From positions 8,734-72,733 of the forward strand of contig JAGCGE010000152.1 in the NCBI GenBank assembly GCA_017649745.1: a stretch of DNA of 64,000 bases. Reading direction: 5' to 3'. Shown one piece after another: positions 32,009-41,200 of this stretch. The notes under the pieces are model-generated. The model was not told the DNA's origin. It worked only from the letters and a program-made list of their open reading frames with translations, and made no database searches. Both the position numbers and the translations under genes were made by a program. Positions within the stretch are counted from its first letter, which is position 1, and the number at the start of each line of letters is the position of its first letter. Origin of the DNA: Clostridiales bacterium. GTDB taxonomy: Bacteria; Bacillota_A; Clostridia; Saccharofermentanales; Saccharofermentanaceae.

Positions 32009-32830
32009 ATGGATATCAAGAGATGGTTATCCAAAAACTCAACGGGTATTTTGTCTGCCGTTGCGTGCGTTGGCGTCGTCGTCACCGCGGTTCTGACCTA
32101 TAAAGGTACCATCAAAGCACAGAAGACAGTAGAGGAATGGACGGAAGAGAAGCGTGCGGAGCTCACACCATTCGAGAAGGTACAGGCATCTGCAAAACCG
32201 CTTGCTCCAGCAGTCATATCTGGCATCGCAACCATGGGCTGCATCATCGCTTCTCATAAGATCGATAAGGAGCATATCGCCGTCATCGCTGCATCGGGAG
32301 CCGGTATCGCGAAGAAGTATGACGATTACCGCAAGGCTAACATTGAGATCAATGGCAAAGAGGCTCATGACAGGGTTATGGAGAAGCTCGAAGCGCAGAA
32401 AGCAAAAGAGGCCAATCTCTGCGCAGAATCGATGTTCACTGTGACCTCACTCAATTCCAAGCTGAGTACTGAAGAGTTCCTCTTCCATGATGAGGTGACT
32501 GACCAGTACTTCACAGCATCACTTGCACATGTGCTCGATGCCATCAATCATCTTAACCGCAACTTCACCATGGGGCATCCGGAAGTCGACGTCCAGATGT
32601 GGTGCGATTTCTTAGGCATCGAGAACAAGAAGAAAGACGCTCGAGGATGGTTCTTATGCGATGACTACACCTGGATTGACTTCGACATCAGTAACCCGGT
32701 CGAAATCGAGGACGGCATGGAGGTCATTGCCATAACACCAACAGTCGAGCCCGTCCCTGAATACTGGGATTATGACTGCTCTGGAGAGAAATACTCAGAC
32801 ATAATCGATGATCCGAACGTTCCTTTCTGA
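32009..32830 (+). CDS. Polytopic membrane protein with C-terminal soluble domain, copy 1 of 3 (DUF6353-like)
   Basis: 273 aa from ATG 32009 (SD GAAAGGAGA). Hydrophobic segments near residues 10-32 (GILSAVACVGVVVTAVLTY) and 66-100 (APAVISGIATMGCII..., EHIAVIAASGAGI), then a cytosolic C-terminal domain (SKLSTEEFLFHDEVTDQYF..., DYTWIDFDISNPVEIEDGMEV). Two other genes nearby (33439, 35576) have the same design: a short N-terminal helix, a segment ending in an Ala/Lys cluster (KGTIKAQKTV here), more membrane segments, then a soluble part. I recall these as DUF6353-type phage proteins. Role unknown. Confidence 0.6.
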   Translation: MDIKRWLSKNSTGILSAVACVGVVVTAVLTYKGTIKAQKTVEEWTEEKRAELTPFEKVQASAKPLAPAVISGIATMGCIIASHKIDKEHIAVIAASGAGIAKKYDDYRKANIEINGKEAHDRVMEKLEAQKAKEANLCAESMFTVTSLNSKLSTEEFLFHDEVTDQYFTASLAHVLDAINHLNRNFTMGHPEVDVQMWCDFLGIENKKKDARGWFLCDDYTWIDFDISNPVEIEDGMEVIAITPTVEPVPEYWDYDCSGEKYSDIIDDPNVPF

Positions 32831-32832
32831 TA

Positions 32833-32858
32833 CGCGAAACGAACATCGTATATAATGG
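32833..32858 (+). promoter_or_regulatory. Compact phage promoter P11 (CGCGAAA-N11-TATAATGG)
   Basis: CGCGAAA 32833-32839, TATAAT 32851-32856, followed by the SD AAAGGAGG of the next gene. It starts 3 nt after the stop of the 32009 gene. Confidence 0.65.
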
Positions 32859-32876
32859 AAAGGAGGTTGCAAGCCT

Positions 32877-33068
32877 ATGAAAATAGACGCTAAGAAAATT
32901 CTCAGCATCGTTTCTACTGCTGCAACGATTACCGGATTGGTAGCACAACTAATCGGTAGTATCGCAGGCAATAAGAAGCAGAGCATCGAGATCTCAGAGG
33001 CCGTCAAGGTTGAATTGGCGAAACAGCTTGGAAGTCCGATTGTGTTCAAAGAGCCTGGGTCGAAATGA
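32877..33068 (+). CDS. Small protein with hydrophobic N-terminus
   Basis: 63 aa. KILSIVSTAATITGLVAQLIGSIAG is a hydrophobic stretch, followed by a polar helical end. Monocistronic between P11 and a terminator. No function assigned. Confidence 0.6.
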   Translation: MKIDAKKILSIVSTAATITGLVAQLIGSIAGNKKQSIEISEAVKVELAKQLGSPIVFKEPGSK

Positions 33069-33087
33069 TCCAGACTCTTTCTTTTTT
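33051..33087 (+). terminator. Terminator spanning the stop codon
   Basis: GAGCCTGGGTC (33051-33061) pairs with GATCCAGACTC (33067-33077), the stop codon lying in the loop/3' arm, followed by TTTCTTTTTT. The T-run would end transcription before the next gene. Confidence 0.75.
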
Positions 33088-33111
33088 CTGACTTATGGAA
33101 AGGAGGGTAAT

Positions 33112-33420
33112 ATGAACGAGGAGAGGCATAAGGCGATTGTTGCGTATCGACACGCTAAGATCCATGTGTTAGATCTCATCAAGTATTACAAAGACCATCA
33201 TAGACCAGTATATACGTCGTTCGAGAAGAATTGCTATTACGACTGGGGATTACAAGAGGCTTACGATCGTGTCTATAGATCACGTGAGGCTCCCTTAGAA
33301 ACTCTTGACGGTCTACTGGCGAAATACGACGCCTATGCTCATACTGAATGCGAGGGTGCTGAGCGCTTTCGGATTGTCGTTTCAGCAATCGATGATTTGA
33401 TCGATCACATTCTGAAATAA
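33112..33420 (+). CDS. Small helical protein of unknown function
   Basis: 102 aa from ATG 33112, AAAGGAGGG upstream. Helical, rich in His and Tyr (HKAIVAYRHAKIHVLDLIKYYKDHHRPVY). No membrane segment. It follows a terminator but no compact promoter is seen before it, so read-through or an unseen promoter must express it. Confidence 0.6.
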   Translation: MNEERHKAIVAYRHAKIHVLDLIKYYKDHHRPVYTSFEKNCYYDWGLQEAYDRVYRSREAPLETLDGLLAKYDAYAHTECEGAERFRIVVSAIDDLIDHILK

Positions 33421-33438
33421 ACGAAAGGAGAATGTCAA

Positions 33439-34251
33439 GTGGATATCAAAAAACTGTTTTCGGGACTGTGCGACAAGGCTAATAAGTACAGTCCTGAGCT
33501 GCTTATTGGCTTCGGCATTGCGGGATTCCTGACCTCGGTGATACTCGCAGTCCGAGCAACGCCTAAAGCAGAGGAACTCATTATCGAAGCCGAAGATGAG
33601 AAAGAGGACACGCTCACGATGGTTGAAACGGTAAAGGCAGCATGGAAACCGTACGTGCCGGCAGCTCTTACCTTTATAACCGCTACTGGATGCGTCTTGG
33701 GTGCAGCTAAAATCAAAAACGACCGCCATGCAGAAGTCGTAACAGCTTATGCGATCTCGCAAGCGATGGTTAAGAAGTATCAGGAGAAGACCGAGGAGCT
33801 TGCTGGCGAAGAAAAAGCCCAGGAAATCAATAATGCTGTAAAAGCAGATATGGCGAAGAGCAAGACGGTTCAGGATTCCGTGGCTAAACTTCCGCCGACG
33901 AACATCGCTGGAGTGCATCCGTTCTGGGATCCTCTCAGTAACACTCCGTTCTATGCGTCTATACCGATGCTTAAGAATGCAGAAGTCGAACTCAATCGGC
34001 GTATGTATACCGGTGCTGAAGAGTATACTACCGTGAATGATTTGTACGACGAACTGAACGAGCAGGGTGTGTATCCGCCTCTGAAACATACAGCATTAAG
34101 TGGCGAATACGGATGGACGCCTGACACCGGCGGTATACAGTTCGATACGGATTCGGATGGTATTCCGTTCGAACAGGGGCATTGGGACGACGGAACACCA
34201 TGCTATATAATGTCGTTCAAAACTCATCGTCAGCCCGCGTACATACGATGA
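33439..34251 (+). CDS. Polytopic membrane protein, copy 2 of 3 (DUF6353-like)
   Basis: 270 aa from GTG 33439 (SD AAAGGAGA). MDIKKLF mirrors MDIKRWL of copy 1. Membrane segments at about 18-38 (LLIGFGIAGFLTSVILAV, followed by RATPKAEEL) and 76-98 (YVPAALTFITATGCVLGAA), then a helix (DRHAEVVTAYAISQAMVKKY) and a C-terminal domain with NIAGVHPFWDPLSNTPFYAS, GYGW-type Trp/Gly and a HWDDGTPCYIM end. Shares layout, and the RATxKAE/KAQ motif, with copies 1 and 3. Confidence 0.65.
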   Translation: MDIKKLFSGLCDKANKYSPELLIGFGIAGFLTSVILAVRATPKAEELIIEAEDEKEDTLTMVETVKAAWKPYVPAALTFITATGCVLGAAKIKNDRHAEVVTAYAISQAMVKKYQEKTEELAGEEKAQEINNAVKADMAKSKTVQDSVAKLPPTNIAGVHPFWDPLSNTPFYASIPMLKNAEVELNRRMYTGAEEYTTVNDLYDELNEQGVYPPLKHTALSGEYGWTPDTGGIQFDTDSDGIPFEQGHWDDGTPCYIMSFKTHRQPAYIR

Positions 34252-34265
34252 AAGGAGTGAGTAAT

Positions 34266-34349
34266 ATGAAACCTACGACTGCGGCTACCGTTATCATCGT
34301 ATCATGCATCGGCGCATTGTGCTGGATGTTCCATTGCGTAACTAGATAA
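34266..34349 (+). CDS. 27-aa membrane micropeptide
   Basis: ATG at 34266 has GAAAGGAG 9 nt upstream. MKPTTAATVIIVSCIGALCW continues to MFHCVTR: one membrane span with three Cys. It sits between copy 2 of the DUF6353-like protein and promoter P12. Could be a small membrane-active peptide; function unknown. Confidence 0.5.
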   Translation: MKPTTAATVIIVSCIGALCWMFHCVTR

Positions 34350-34355
34350 CCGGTA

Positions 34356-34381
34356 CGCGAAACTTGCAAAGTGTATTATGG
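34356..34381 (+). promoter_or_regulatory. Compact phage promoter P12 (CGCGAAA-N11-TATTATGG)
   Basis: CGCGAAA 34356-34362 and TATTAT 34374-34379, with CTTGCA in between. The predicted transcript would begin with a small hairpin TATGGGA-AGACA-TCCCATA (34377-34395), similar to that after P13. Confidence 0.65.
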
Positions 34382-34422
34382 GAAGACATCCCATAAAATT
34401 ATTATTCGAAAGGAGTATCATT

Positions 34423-34824
34423 ATGGAAAACGAAATGATCAGAGAAGCTATGGAAGAGGTTGCTGAGGAGATTATCCCGGCAGCGCAGGACATTGTGGAA
34501 GAGGCTATTGCCCCTGCTGCACAGGCTATCGTTCAGGACATTCCGGTGATTGAACCTGTTACGATTAAGGCGGAACCTAAGCATTCCGGTTGGAAGACCG
34601 TGCTTCTGGTGTCTAGCTTGGCAACGATTGCGTTGATCAAGCCGGCAAAGAAGGCATGGAATAACCACAAGGAAAAGCAGGCTGCCAAGAGACGTGAGGA
34701 GTTCAACCGGCTGTACGACGAGCGCCGCGCACAGGAGCTCGCTGAGGCACAGGCTGCGTCGAAAACGACAGATGCAACCAACAAGCAGATCAACGATTCC
34801 GGTGAGACACCGAATGACAAGTGA
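34423..34824 (+). CDS. Single-span membrane protein with acidic N-terminus
   Basis: 133 aa from ATG 34423 (AAAGGAG). Acidic Ala/Glu/Pro-rich N-terminal half (EEVAEEIIPAAQDIVEEAIAP), a moderately hydrophobic span (WKTVLLVSSLATIALI), then a basic coiled C-terminal part (KKAWNNHKEKQAAKRREEFN). No homology recognised. Confidence 0.6.
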   Translation: MENEMIREAMEEVAEEIIPAAQDIVEEAIAPAAQAIVQDIPVIEPVTIKAEPKHSGWKTVLLVSSLATIALIKPAKKAWNNHKEKQAAKRREEFNRLYDERRAQELAEAQAASKTTDATNKQINDSGETPNDK

Positions 34825-34840
34825 GATGTCTACGAATGCG

Positions 34841-34875
34841 AGAGCGTTTATTACGAACGCTCTTGCTTTCTTTTT
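34841..34875 (+). terminator. Terminator after 34423 gene
   Basis: AGAGCGTT (34841-34848) pairs with AACGCTCT (34856-34863); TGCTTTCTTTTTC follows. Confidence 0.75.
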
Positions 34876-34896
34876 CTGACGAAAGGAGTGAAATGA

Positions 34897-35562
34897 ATGC
34901 CTATCGAAGGTAATTCCCACAAGGAGCGAGAAGCTAAGCCTGTTGAAAAGACCGAACGTCAGCTTAAGCCGGTTGCAAACGGAACCATCGAGAAGCGTAA
35001 GCAGAGCTTCCTCGAGAAGTGGTTCAAGAGCGATGCCAAGACAATTCGTGAGTTCCTCATCGAATCAATCGTTCTTCCTAGTTTGATCGACGGGGTGAGC
35101 GGCATCGGCGACATCCTTATCGATTCGTTCTCGGATGGTATCAGCGCCATCTTCGAAAAGAACGGATTCACAACAAGGAGCCGCAGGAAAGGCGACCGTA
35201 CCGATTATTCTGGTGCATCGAAGAAACGTCGGTCCCGTCGTGATCGCGATGACGATGATTATGACGACGATGACGACAACTCTATCAGCTACGATAATGT
35301 GCGTGTCCGCACCAAGCGTGAGGCAGAGGACGTCATCGATGAGCTCAAGGCACTGATCGCCGATAAGGAGTACGGCTGTGCATCCATCGCTAATCTGTAC
35401 GAACTGACATCCAATAAGGACTACATCACGTATCCTGACCATCGTCTCGGCTGGACGAAGCTGAACCATCCCACCGAGGACTATTACGTGCGAACCAAGC
35501 ATCGGGATAAGCCGTACTTGCTGCGACTTCCCAACCCGAAGGATATTAGTGAATTTTTGTAA
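34897..35562 (+). CDS. Protein with Asp/Arg-rich linker, unknown function
   Basis: 221 aa. N-terminal polar region, a moderately hydrophobic Gly/Ile-rich stretch (FLIESIVLPSLIDGVSGIGDILIDSF), a very charged linker (RRKGDRTDYSGASKKRRSRR, then a run of Asp), and a folded C-terminal domain (REAEDVIDELKALIADKEYG...TYPDHRLGWTKLNHPTEDYYV). The C-terminal half is typical of a conserved Firmicutes phage protein, function unknown. First gene of the block leading into replication genes. Confidence 0.65.
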   Translation: MPIEGNSHKEREAKPVEKTERQLKPVANGTIEKRKQSFLEKWFKSDAKTIREFLIESIVLPSLIDGVSGIGDILIDSFSDGISAIFEKNGFTTRSRRKGDRTDYSGASKKRRSRRDRDDDDYDDDDDNSISYDNVRVRTKREAEDVIDELKALIADKEYGCASIANLYELTSNKDYITYPDHRLGWTKLNHPTEDYYVRTKHRDKPYLLRLPNPKDISEFL

Positions 35563-35575
35563 AGGAGAGTAACCT

Positions 35576-36544
35576 ATGAATTTCAAAGAAGTTGCGAACT
35601 CGGTCAAGGGGTTCGTATCAAAGATGAGTTGGCAAATCGAGAAGCATAAGCCTGAGATCCTGCTCGTAACCGGCATCGTGAGCACAGTCGCAGGTGTGGT
35701 GCTTGCGTGTCGAGCAACTGTTAAGGCACAAGCCGTCGTCGAAGAGCACAAGAATCAGCTCGAGGTAATCGAGAAGTCTGAGAATACCGGCGTCACGGTC
35801 AATGCTGATGGTGAAACTGTTGAGTACACGCATGACGATGCGAAAAAAGACAGGATTGCCAATTTGGCGAGGACCGGTTTGAGGTGCGGAAAACTGTATC
35901 TGCTGTCCGCACTGCTCATCGGACTTAGTATCTTCTGTCAGATCAAGGGCTATAAGACCTTGTCTGAGCGTCTGGCCATGGCTTCAGCGGCTTATGCGGC
36001 TCTCGCTACGAAGTTCAAGAACTATCGCAAGCGTGTTGCTGATAAGCTCGGTTCTGATGAGGAGGCCGTCATCTACCATGATATGAAAGCGGTTGACGTC
36101 GTACGAAATGGCGAAGACGAAAACGGTAACCCGATCGAGAGTAAAGAAACGGTCTTCGTCGCCGATGACGATGACTATACTGCACTCTTTACTCAATACG
36201 ACAAAGACGGAGTTCTTAATCCGAACTGGTATCCGGACAGCGAACAGAACCTCGACTGGCTCCGGATGGAACAGGATTACTGGAACAAGGTCCTGAAGTG
36301 TCGTAAAGGCAAGCCCGTGTTCCTTAATGAGGTTCGTGAACGTCTCAGAGTCGGCCGGACGCAGAAAGCTCAAGCCGTAGGATGGGTATACAAGCCGGAC
36401 GATCCGAACCATGTCGGTGACAATTACATCGATTTCGGCCTCGACCGACTTATCAGGGCCTATCGCAATGGCGATGAGATGCCTGACGAGGCTTCCTTTG
36501 TTCTCGACTTCAACGTCGATGGCAACGTCCTGTACGCCGTGTAA
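35576..36544 (+). CDS. Polytopic membrane protein, copy 3 of 3 (DUF6353-like)
   Basis: 322 aa. An N-terminal helix (FKEVANSVKGFVSKMSWQIEKHKPE) leads to membrane segment 1 (ILLVTGIVSTVAGVVLAC, then RATVKAQAVVEEHKN), segment 2 (LYLLSALLIGLSIFCQIKGY), segment 3 (LAMASAAYAALATKF), and a C-terminal domain of about 150 residues (DDYTALFTQYDKDGVLNPNW, VFLNEVRERLRVGRTQKAQAVGWVY). It shares the RATVKAQ motif with copies 1 and 2. Located just upstream of the replication fusion, a membrane scaffold for replication is one possibility. Confidence 0.65.
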   Translation: MNFKEVANSVKGFVSKMSWQIEKHKPEILLVTGIVSTVAGVVLACRATVKAQAVVEEHKNQLEVIEKSENTGVTVNADGETVEYTHDDAKKDRIANLARTGLRCGKLYLLSALLIGLSIFCQIKGYKTLSERLAMASAAYAALATKFKNYRKRVADKLGSDEEAVIYHDMKAVDVVRNGEDENGNPIESKETVFVADDDDYTALFTQYDKDGVLNPNWYPDSEQNLDWLRMEQDYWNKVLKCRKGKPVFLNEVRERLRVGRTQKAQAVGWVYKPDDPNHVGDNYIDFGLDRLIRAYRNGDEMPDEASFVLDFNVDGNVLYAV

Positions 36545-36571
36545 CATGTGATTTGAGAAAGGAGACACAAA

Positions 36572-36811
36572 ATGTTATACAAATTAGCGGGAATTGCGAT
36601 GCTTTGCTTGATGGCGGCAATCTTTGTGATGATGATCTGGTCGTATCTCGCAGAGGCAAAGCGTGAGGCTCGAAAAGAAGAAAGAAGAGACGCTAGAAAA
36701 TGGGGTCTTGCGCTCGCAAAGAAAGAGTACAATCGACTCATCGCTAATACCGAATTCCGAGTAAAACAAAAAGTCGTTATCTCGAACGAGACTAGCGACA
36801 TTCAATGGTGA
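36572..36811 (+). CDS. Small single-span membrane protein
   Basis: 79 aa. LAGIAMLCLMAAIFVMMIWSYL is a membrane span, followed by a basic coiled region (AKREARKEERRDARKWGLALAKKEYN). AAAGGAG precedes the ATG. Same operon as neighbours. Confidence 0.6.
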   Translation: MLYKLAGIAMLCLMAAIFVMMIWSYLAEAKREARKEERRDARKWGLALAKKEYNRLIANTEFRVKQKVVISNETSDIQW

Positions 36812-36823
36812 AGGAGGACCATT

Positions 36824-37357
36824 ATGAACATGAAAACATTTTTGGCATTTGTTGCAGGCGCTCTGCTGGGTGCTGTCGGTATGAAATATTATCTCGATAA
36901 GAGATATTTCGGCCCTTTCGACGAAGACGAATTTGAGGACGACGAACCGCGCCCCGAAACGTCTGATAAGCCGAAAGCCGAAAAGACGGCGGAGGACGAT
37001 GACAAAGAAGACGAGACTGACGAGGCGGCGCGAATCGAATATAATAAAGTCGCCGCTCAGTACACTGAAGAAACGGAAAAGAAGGGTCCGTACATTATCG
37101 ACCGCAGTGAGTTCAATGATGGCACCGTCAAATCTCACTGCACGTATTCCTACTTCGAAGATGGCATCTTTACCGACGAGTATAACGAAATTGTCGAGGA
37201 TGCAGAAGAAGCACTCGGCATGACCATTGCTGACGTTGCTGCCTACTTCGAAGAGAACGAAGATGATCTGCTGTATGTCCGTAACGAAGCTCGTTACTGC
37301 GACTACGAGATTCTTCGGGAGGGGATTACGTACAAGGATCCCAACGAGGAGGAATAA
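36824..37357 (+). CDS. Membrane-anchored acidic protein, conserved C-terminal domain
   Basis: 177 aa. An N-terminal membrane segment (FLAFVAGALLGAVGMKYYL) and an Asp/Glu-rich linker are followed by a conserved alpha/beta domain (GPYIIDRSEFNDGTVKSHCTYSYFEDGIFTDEY..., DDLLYVRNEARYCDYEILR) that I recall in many Clostridia phages. It is the membrane-tethered form of that domain. Function unknown. Confidence 0.65.
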   Translation: MNMKTFLAFVAGALLGAVGMKYYLDKRYFGPFDEDEFEDDEPRPETSDKPKAEKTAEDDDKEDETDEAARIEYNKVAAQYTEETEKKGPYIIDRSEFNDGTVKSHCTYSYFEDGIFTDEYNEIVEDAEEALGMTIADVAAYFEENEDDLLYVRNEARYCDYEILREGITYKDPNEEE

Positions 37358-37360
37358 ATT

Positions 37361-37900
37361 TTGAATAGAAAAGATTTAAGACAGGAGTATTTCGAATGGT
37401 TAAAGCAGATCATCGGTTGCTACAACCATAAGAAGCTCCTGTTTTTGCTTTTCTCAATCGATTTCACATACAGTCTGCCAATGGACGGAAACCGGTATGA
37501 GGATGGAATCGATCTGAGATACCGATTCGTAGACGAGAAAGGCTATCCTCAGAGGTATGCCGCCCATTGGTTGGACGACGTACCGTGCTCTATGCTCGAG
37601 ATGATGGTAGCGCTCGCTCTTCGGATCGAGGAGCACATCACAGGTGACCCGGATGCCGGTGACTGCACTGGACAATGGTTCGAGGACATGCTTAAGTCCT
37701 CTGGCCTTTGGAGTTTCAAGGATGACCGATTCAGTCAGCGTTCGGCCACCAACGTTATCATTGACATCATGAACAGACGTTACGAACGAAACGGTGATGG
37801 AGGATTGTTCAAACTCCGTCATACAAGAAAAGATCTGAGAAACGTCGAAATCTGGTACCAGGCAATGTGGTACATCGACGAAAAGCTCAACATCAGATAA
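37361..37900 (+). CDS. Conserved phage protein of unknown function
   Basis: 179 aa, TTG start at 37361 with GAGGAGG about 8 nt upstream. Conserved-looking sequence (YFEWLKQIIGCYNHKKLLFLLFSIDFTYSLPMDGNRYEDGIDLRYRF, RNVEIWYQAMWYIDEKLNIR) that I remember from Clostridia phages and integrative elements. Coded 4 nt after the previous stop. Confidence 0.65.
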   Translation: MNRKDLRQEYFEWLKQIIGCYNHKKLLFLLFSIDFTYSLPMDGNRYEDGIDLRYRFVDEKGYPQRYAAHWLDDVPCSMLEMMVALALRIEEHITGDPDAGDCTGQWFEDMLKSSGLWSFKDDRFSQRSATNVIIDIMNRRYERNGDGGLFKLRHTRKDLRNVEIWYQAMWYIDEKLNIR

Positions 37901-37914
37901 GGAGGAACTTAATC

Positions 37915-38247
37915 ATGATCAAATCTAATCCTAGATATGTGGCGGATCTTGATGATCTTGCCGTTCTTTGTGACGACAATTTTCTCGTCGTTATGAGGCA
38001 TATAAACGCTCACGAAGATAAAATCAAGGATCTCGTTTCTACCGTAGATAAGCTCACAAAGAGGTGCAAGCACAAAGCCGGAAAAGGTCTTGTGCTCTTC
38101 TCCATCGCGGCAGGAATCGCCTACATCATCAAGAATGAGAGCGATAAGCACAATCTGCGGCGGGCCGTTATCGAAGTGAGCAAGAATAACCACGGACTCA
38201 GCTCGATGGAAGACGAGGGCGACGCAATCGAACCGCTGGGCATCTAA
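37915..38247 (+). CDS. Small membrane-anchored protein next to the replication fusion
   Basis: 110 aa from ATG 37915 (AAGGAGG). A helical N-terminal part with a coiled stretch (EDKIKDLVSTVDKLTKRCK), one hydrophobic segment (GLVLFSIAAGIAYII), and a polar tail. Ends 18 nt before the replication gene. Confidence 0.6.
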   Translation: MIKSNPRYVADLDDLAVLCDDNFLVVMRHINAHEDKIKDLVSTVDKLTKRCKHKAGKGLVLFSIAAGIAYIIKNESDKHNLRRAVIEVSKNNHGLSSMEDEGDAIEPLGI

Positions 38248-38265
38248 AAGAAAAGGAGGCTGCGT

Positions 38266-41200
38266 ATGTTAGATTTCTTGTACGTTGCTACGCAGCGAAA
38301 AAAATCGAACGGACGGACAGTCATAGAAGTCAAGCCTAAGTTCAATGTCAGGAAAGTGAATGACCTGATGATACGAGGCGGTGACTTCTATGCTGTCTAT
38401 GACGAATCGACAGGTCTCTGGTCTACAGATGAAGACGTGTTGATCTCAATGGTCGATGCAGAAGTCCGAAAAGTGTACAAGGAAACTAAGGAAAAGTATC
38501 CTGAAGAGATAATCGAGCCTCTTTACATGATGGACAGCGATTCTGGAAGTATTGACAGATGGCATAAGTACGTCCAGAAGCAATGCCGTGACAACTTCCA
38601 TCCGCTGGACGACGAACTTTGTTGGTCGAATACGGAGCTCAAGCGCGAATCCTATGTGTCGAAGTCACTCAAGTATCCGCTTGAAGAGGGCAATCACGAT
38701 GCGTGGGATAAGATGGTTGGCACACTGTATGACGAGCAGGAGAGACACAAGATCGAATGGTGTATAGGAGCTATCGTTAATGGTGCTTCCAAGCGACTCC
38801 AGAAATTCCTCGTGTTCTATGGCGAGCCTGGAACGGGTAAGTCAACCATTATCGGTTTTATCGAGGACTTGTTCGAAGGCTATATCACGGCGTTCGATGC
38901 AAAGGCTCTTGGTTCGTCTAACGCAACGTTTGCACTCGAGCCATTCAAAGACAATCCGCTTGTCGGTATCCAGCACGATGGTGACTTGAGTCGAATCGAG
39001 GATAATACTCGGTTAAACTCACTCGTGGCCCATGAGAAAATGACTATGAACGCCAAGTACGAGAAGATGTATCCGGTTGCGTTCAAGACGTTTCTCATCA
39101 TGGCTTCGAACAAGCCGGTTAAGATTACTGACATGAAGTCTGGTATCCTGAGACGACTCATCGACGTATCGCCAACAGGTAATACTCTTCCGAAAAGGGA
39201 GTATGACCGGCTCAAGAAAGCCATCAAGTTCGAGCTCGGTGCGATTGCGTACCATTGTAAGCAGGTGTTCGAGGCTGATCCCGGCTTCTATGACAAGTAC
39301 ACACCTCTCAGAATGATGGGTGCGTCCAATGACTTCTACAATTTCATGCTCGACAATGTGTTCGTGTTCCTGAAACATGATGGAACCACACAGAAAGCGG
39401 CATGGGAGATGTACAAGACATGGTGTGATGACGCTAAAGTGAGCTATCCGCTTGCTTTGAGACTGTTCAAAGAGGAACTCAGGACTTACTTCTGGGATTA
39501 CTCAGAGCGGTATGTCATCGATGGCGAACGTGTCCGAAGCTATTATCATGGCTTCCGTAAAGACAAGTTCGACAACGATATACTCGATGAAGAGGGAATT
39601 GTTGAAGAGCCGCCAGAAGACAAGTTTGTAGTTCCGCTATGGCTTCGACTCAAGGAACAACCGAGTACATTTGATTCTATGTGCCAGGATTGTCCTGCTC
39701 AGTACGCCAACAAATATGAGACTCCGAAAGTGTCTTGGGACAAGGTGAAGACAACCCTCGAAGACATCGACACGTCAAAGCTTCACTACGTCCAGGTTCC
39801 AGAAAACCATATCGTGATCGATTTTGACATACCGGACGAGGACGGTAACAAGTGTCTGGAAAAGAACATCGAGGCGGCATCCAAGTGGCCTCAGACCTAT
39901 GCTGAGACATCGAAATCGGGCGGCGGACTCCATCTGCATTATTTATATACGGGCGATGTGTCAAAACTAAACCGAATCTATGAAGACCATGTCGAAATCA
40001 AGGTTTATACGGGCAATCAAGCCTTGAGGCGTAAGTTGACGGTGTGCAACGAACTCGAAATCGCGACTATCTCCTCTGGCTTGCCGTTACGAGAGGAGAA
40101 AGTGACCAAACCCATGATCGATCTGGACAATGTTCAGTCTGAGAAAGGGATACGGACGACGATTAAAAAAGCCCTTGCAAAAGGGATCCATGGCGATACC
40201 ACATCGAACATTAACGCTATTAAATGGGTTTTGGATAATATCTATAACAGCGGAAAACCATACGATGTGACTGATCTCTATGGTGCTGTACTCGCGTTCG
40301 CAGCCAGCAGTACGAATCAGGCTGAAACCAATATCAAAACCGTTTCGAAGATGCACTTCAAGTCTGAAGAAGTATCTGAGAACCATGATCTCGCAGAAGC
40401 GCCTATCGTCTTTTACGACGTTGAGGTGTTTCCAAACCTATTTCTCGTGAACTGGAAGGTAATCGAGCCTGAAACAGAAAGCTTTGAAGACATCATCAAG
40501 GCCATTCATGAGGCAAGAACCAAGCCGGTTACGAGAATGATCAATCCGTCTCCGAAAGACATTGAGAAGCTTCTCCAATACAGACTTATCGGGTTCAATG
40601 TCCGCCGATACGATAACCATATGTTATACGCGTGTCTTGTCGGATACACCAATGAGCAGATTTATAAGCTGTCGAAGAATATTATCGACCATCAGAAGGG
40701 TTTCTTCGGCGCGGCTTATAACATCTCATACACTGACATCTACGATTTCGCTTCAGCTGGTAACAAGAAGAGCCTCAAGAAGCTGGAAATCGAGATGGGT
40801 GTACATCACCAGGAACTCGGGTTACCATGGGATCAGCCTGTTCCGGAAGAGTTGTGGCCTCGTGTCGCGGAGTACTGTGATAACGACGTAATCTCAACCG
40901 AAGCGGCATTCTGGTATCTCGAAGCAGACTGGGTTGCAAGACAGATTCTGGCCGACATCGCTGATCTGACAGTTAATGACACGACAAACCAGCTGACAAC
41001 CAAGATCATCTTCGGTAACGAGAAGAAGCCTCAGAGTCAATTCTGTTACCGCAACCTCGCAGAGCCGGTAAAAGAGTTGCCTGCACCCGTGAGCGCATTT
41101 CTCCATGATGCCTGCCCAGAGATGATGGCGTGGTGGGCTGACAATTCCGAGTCCCTGCTCCCATACTTCCCGGGCTACAAGTATGAATGGGGTAAATCAA

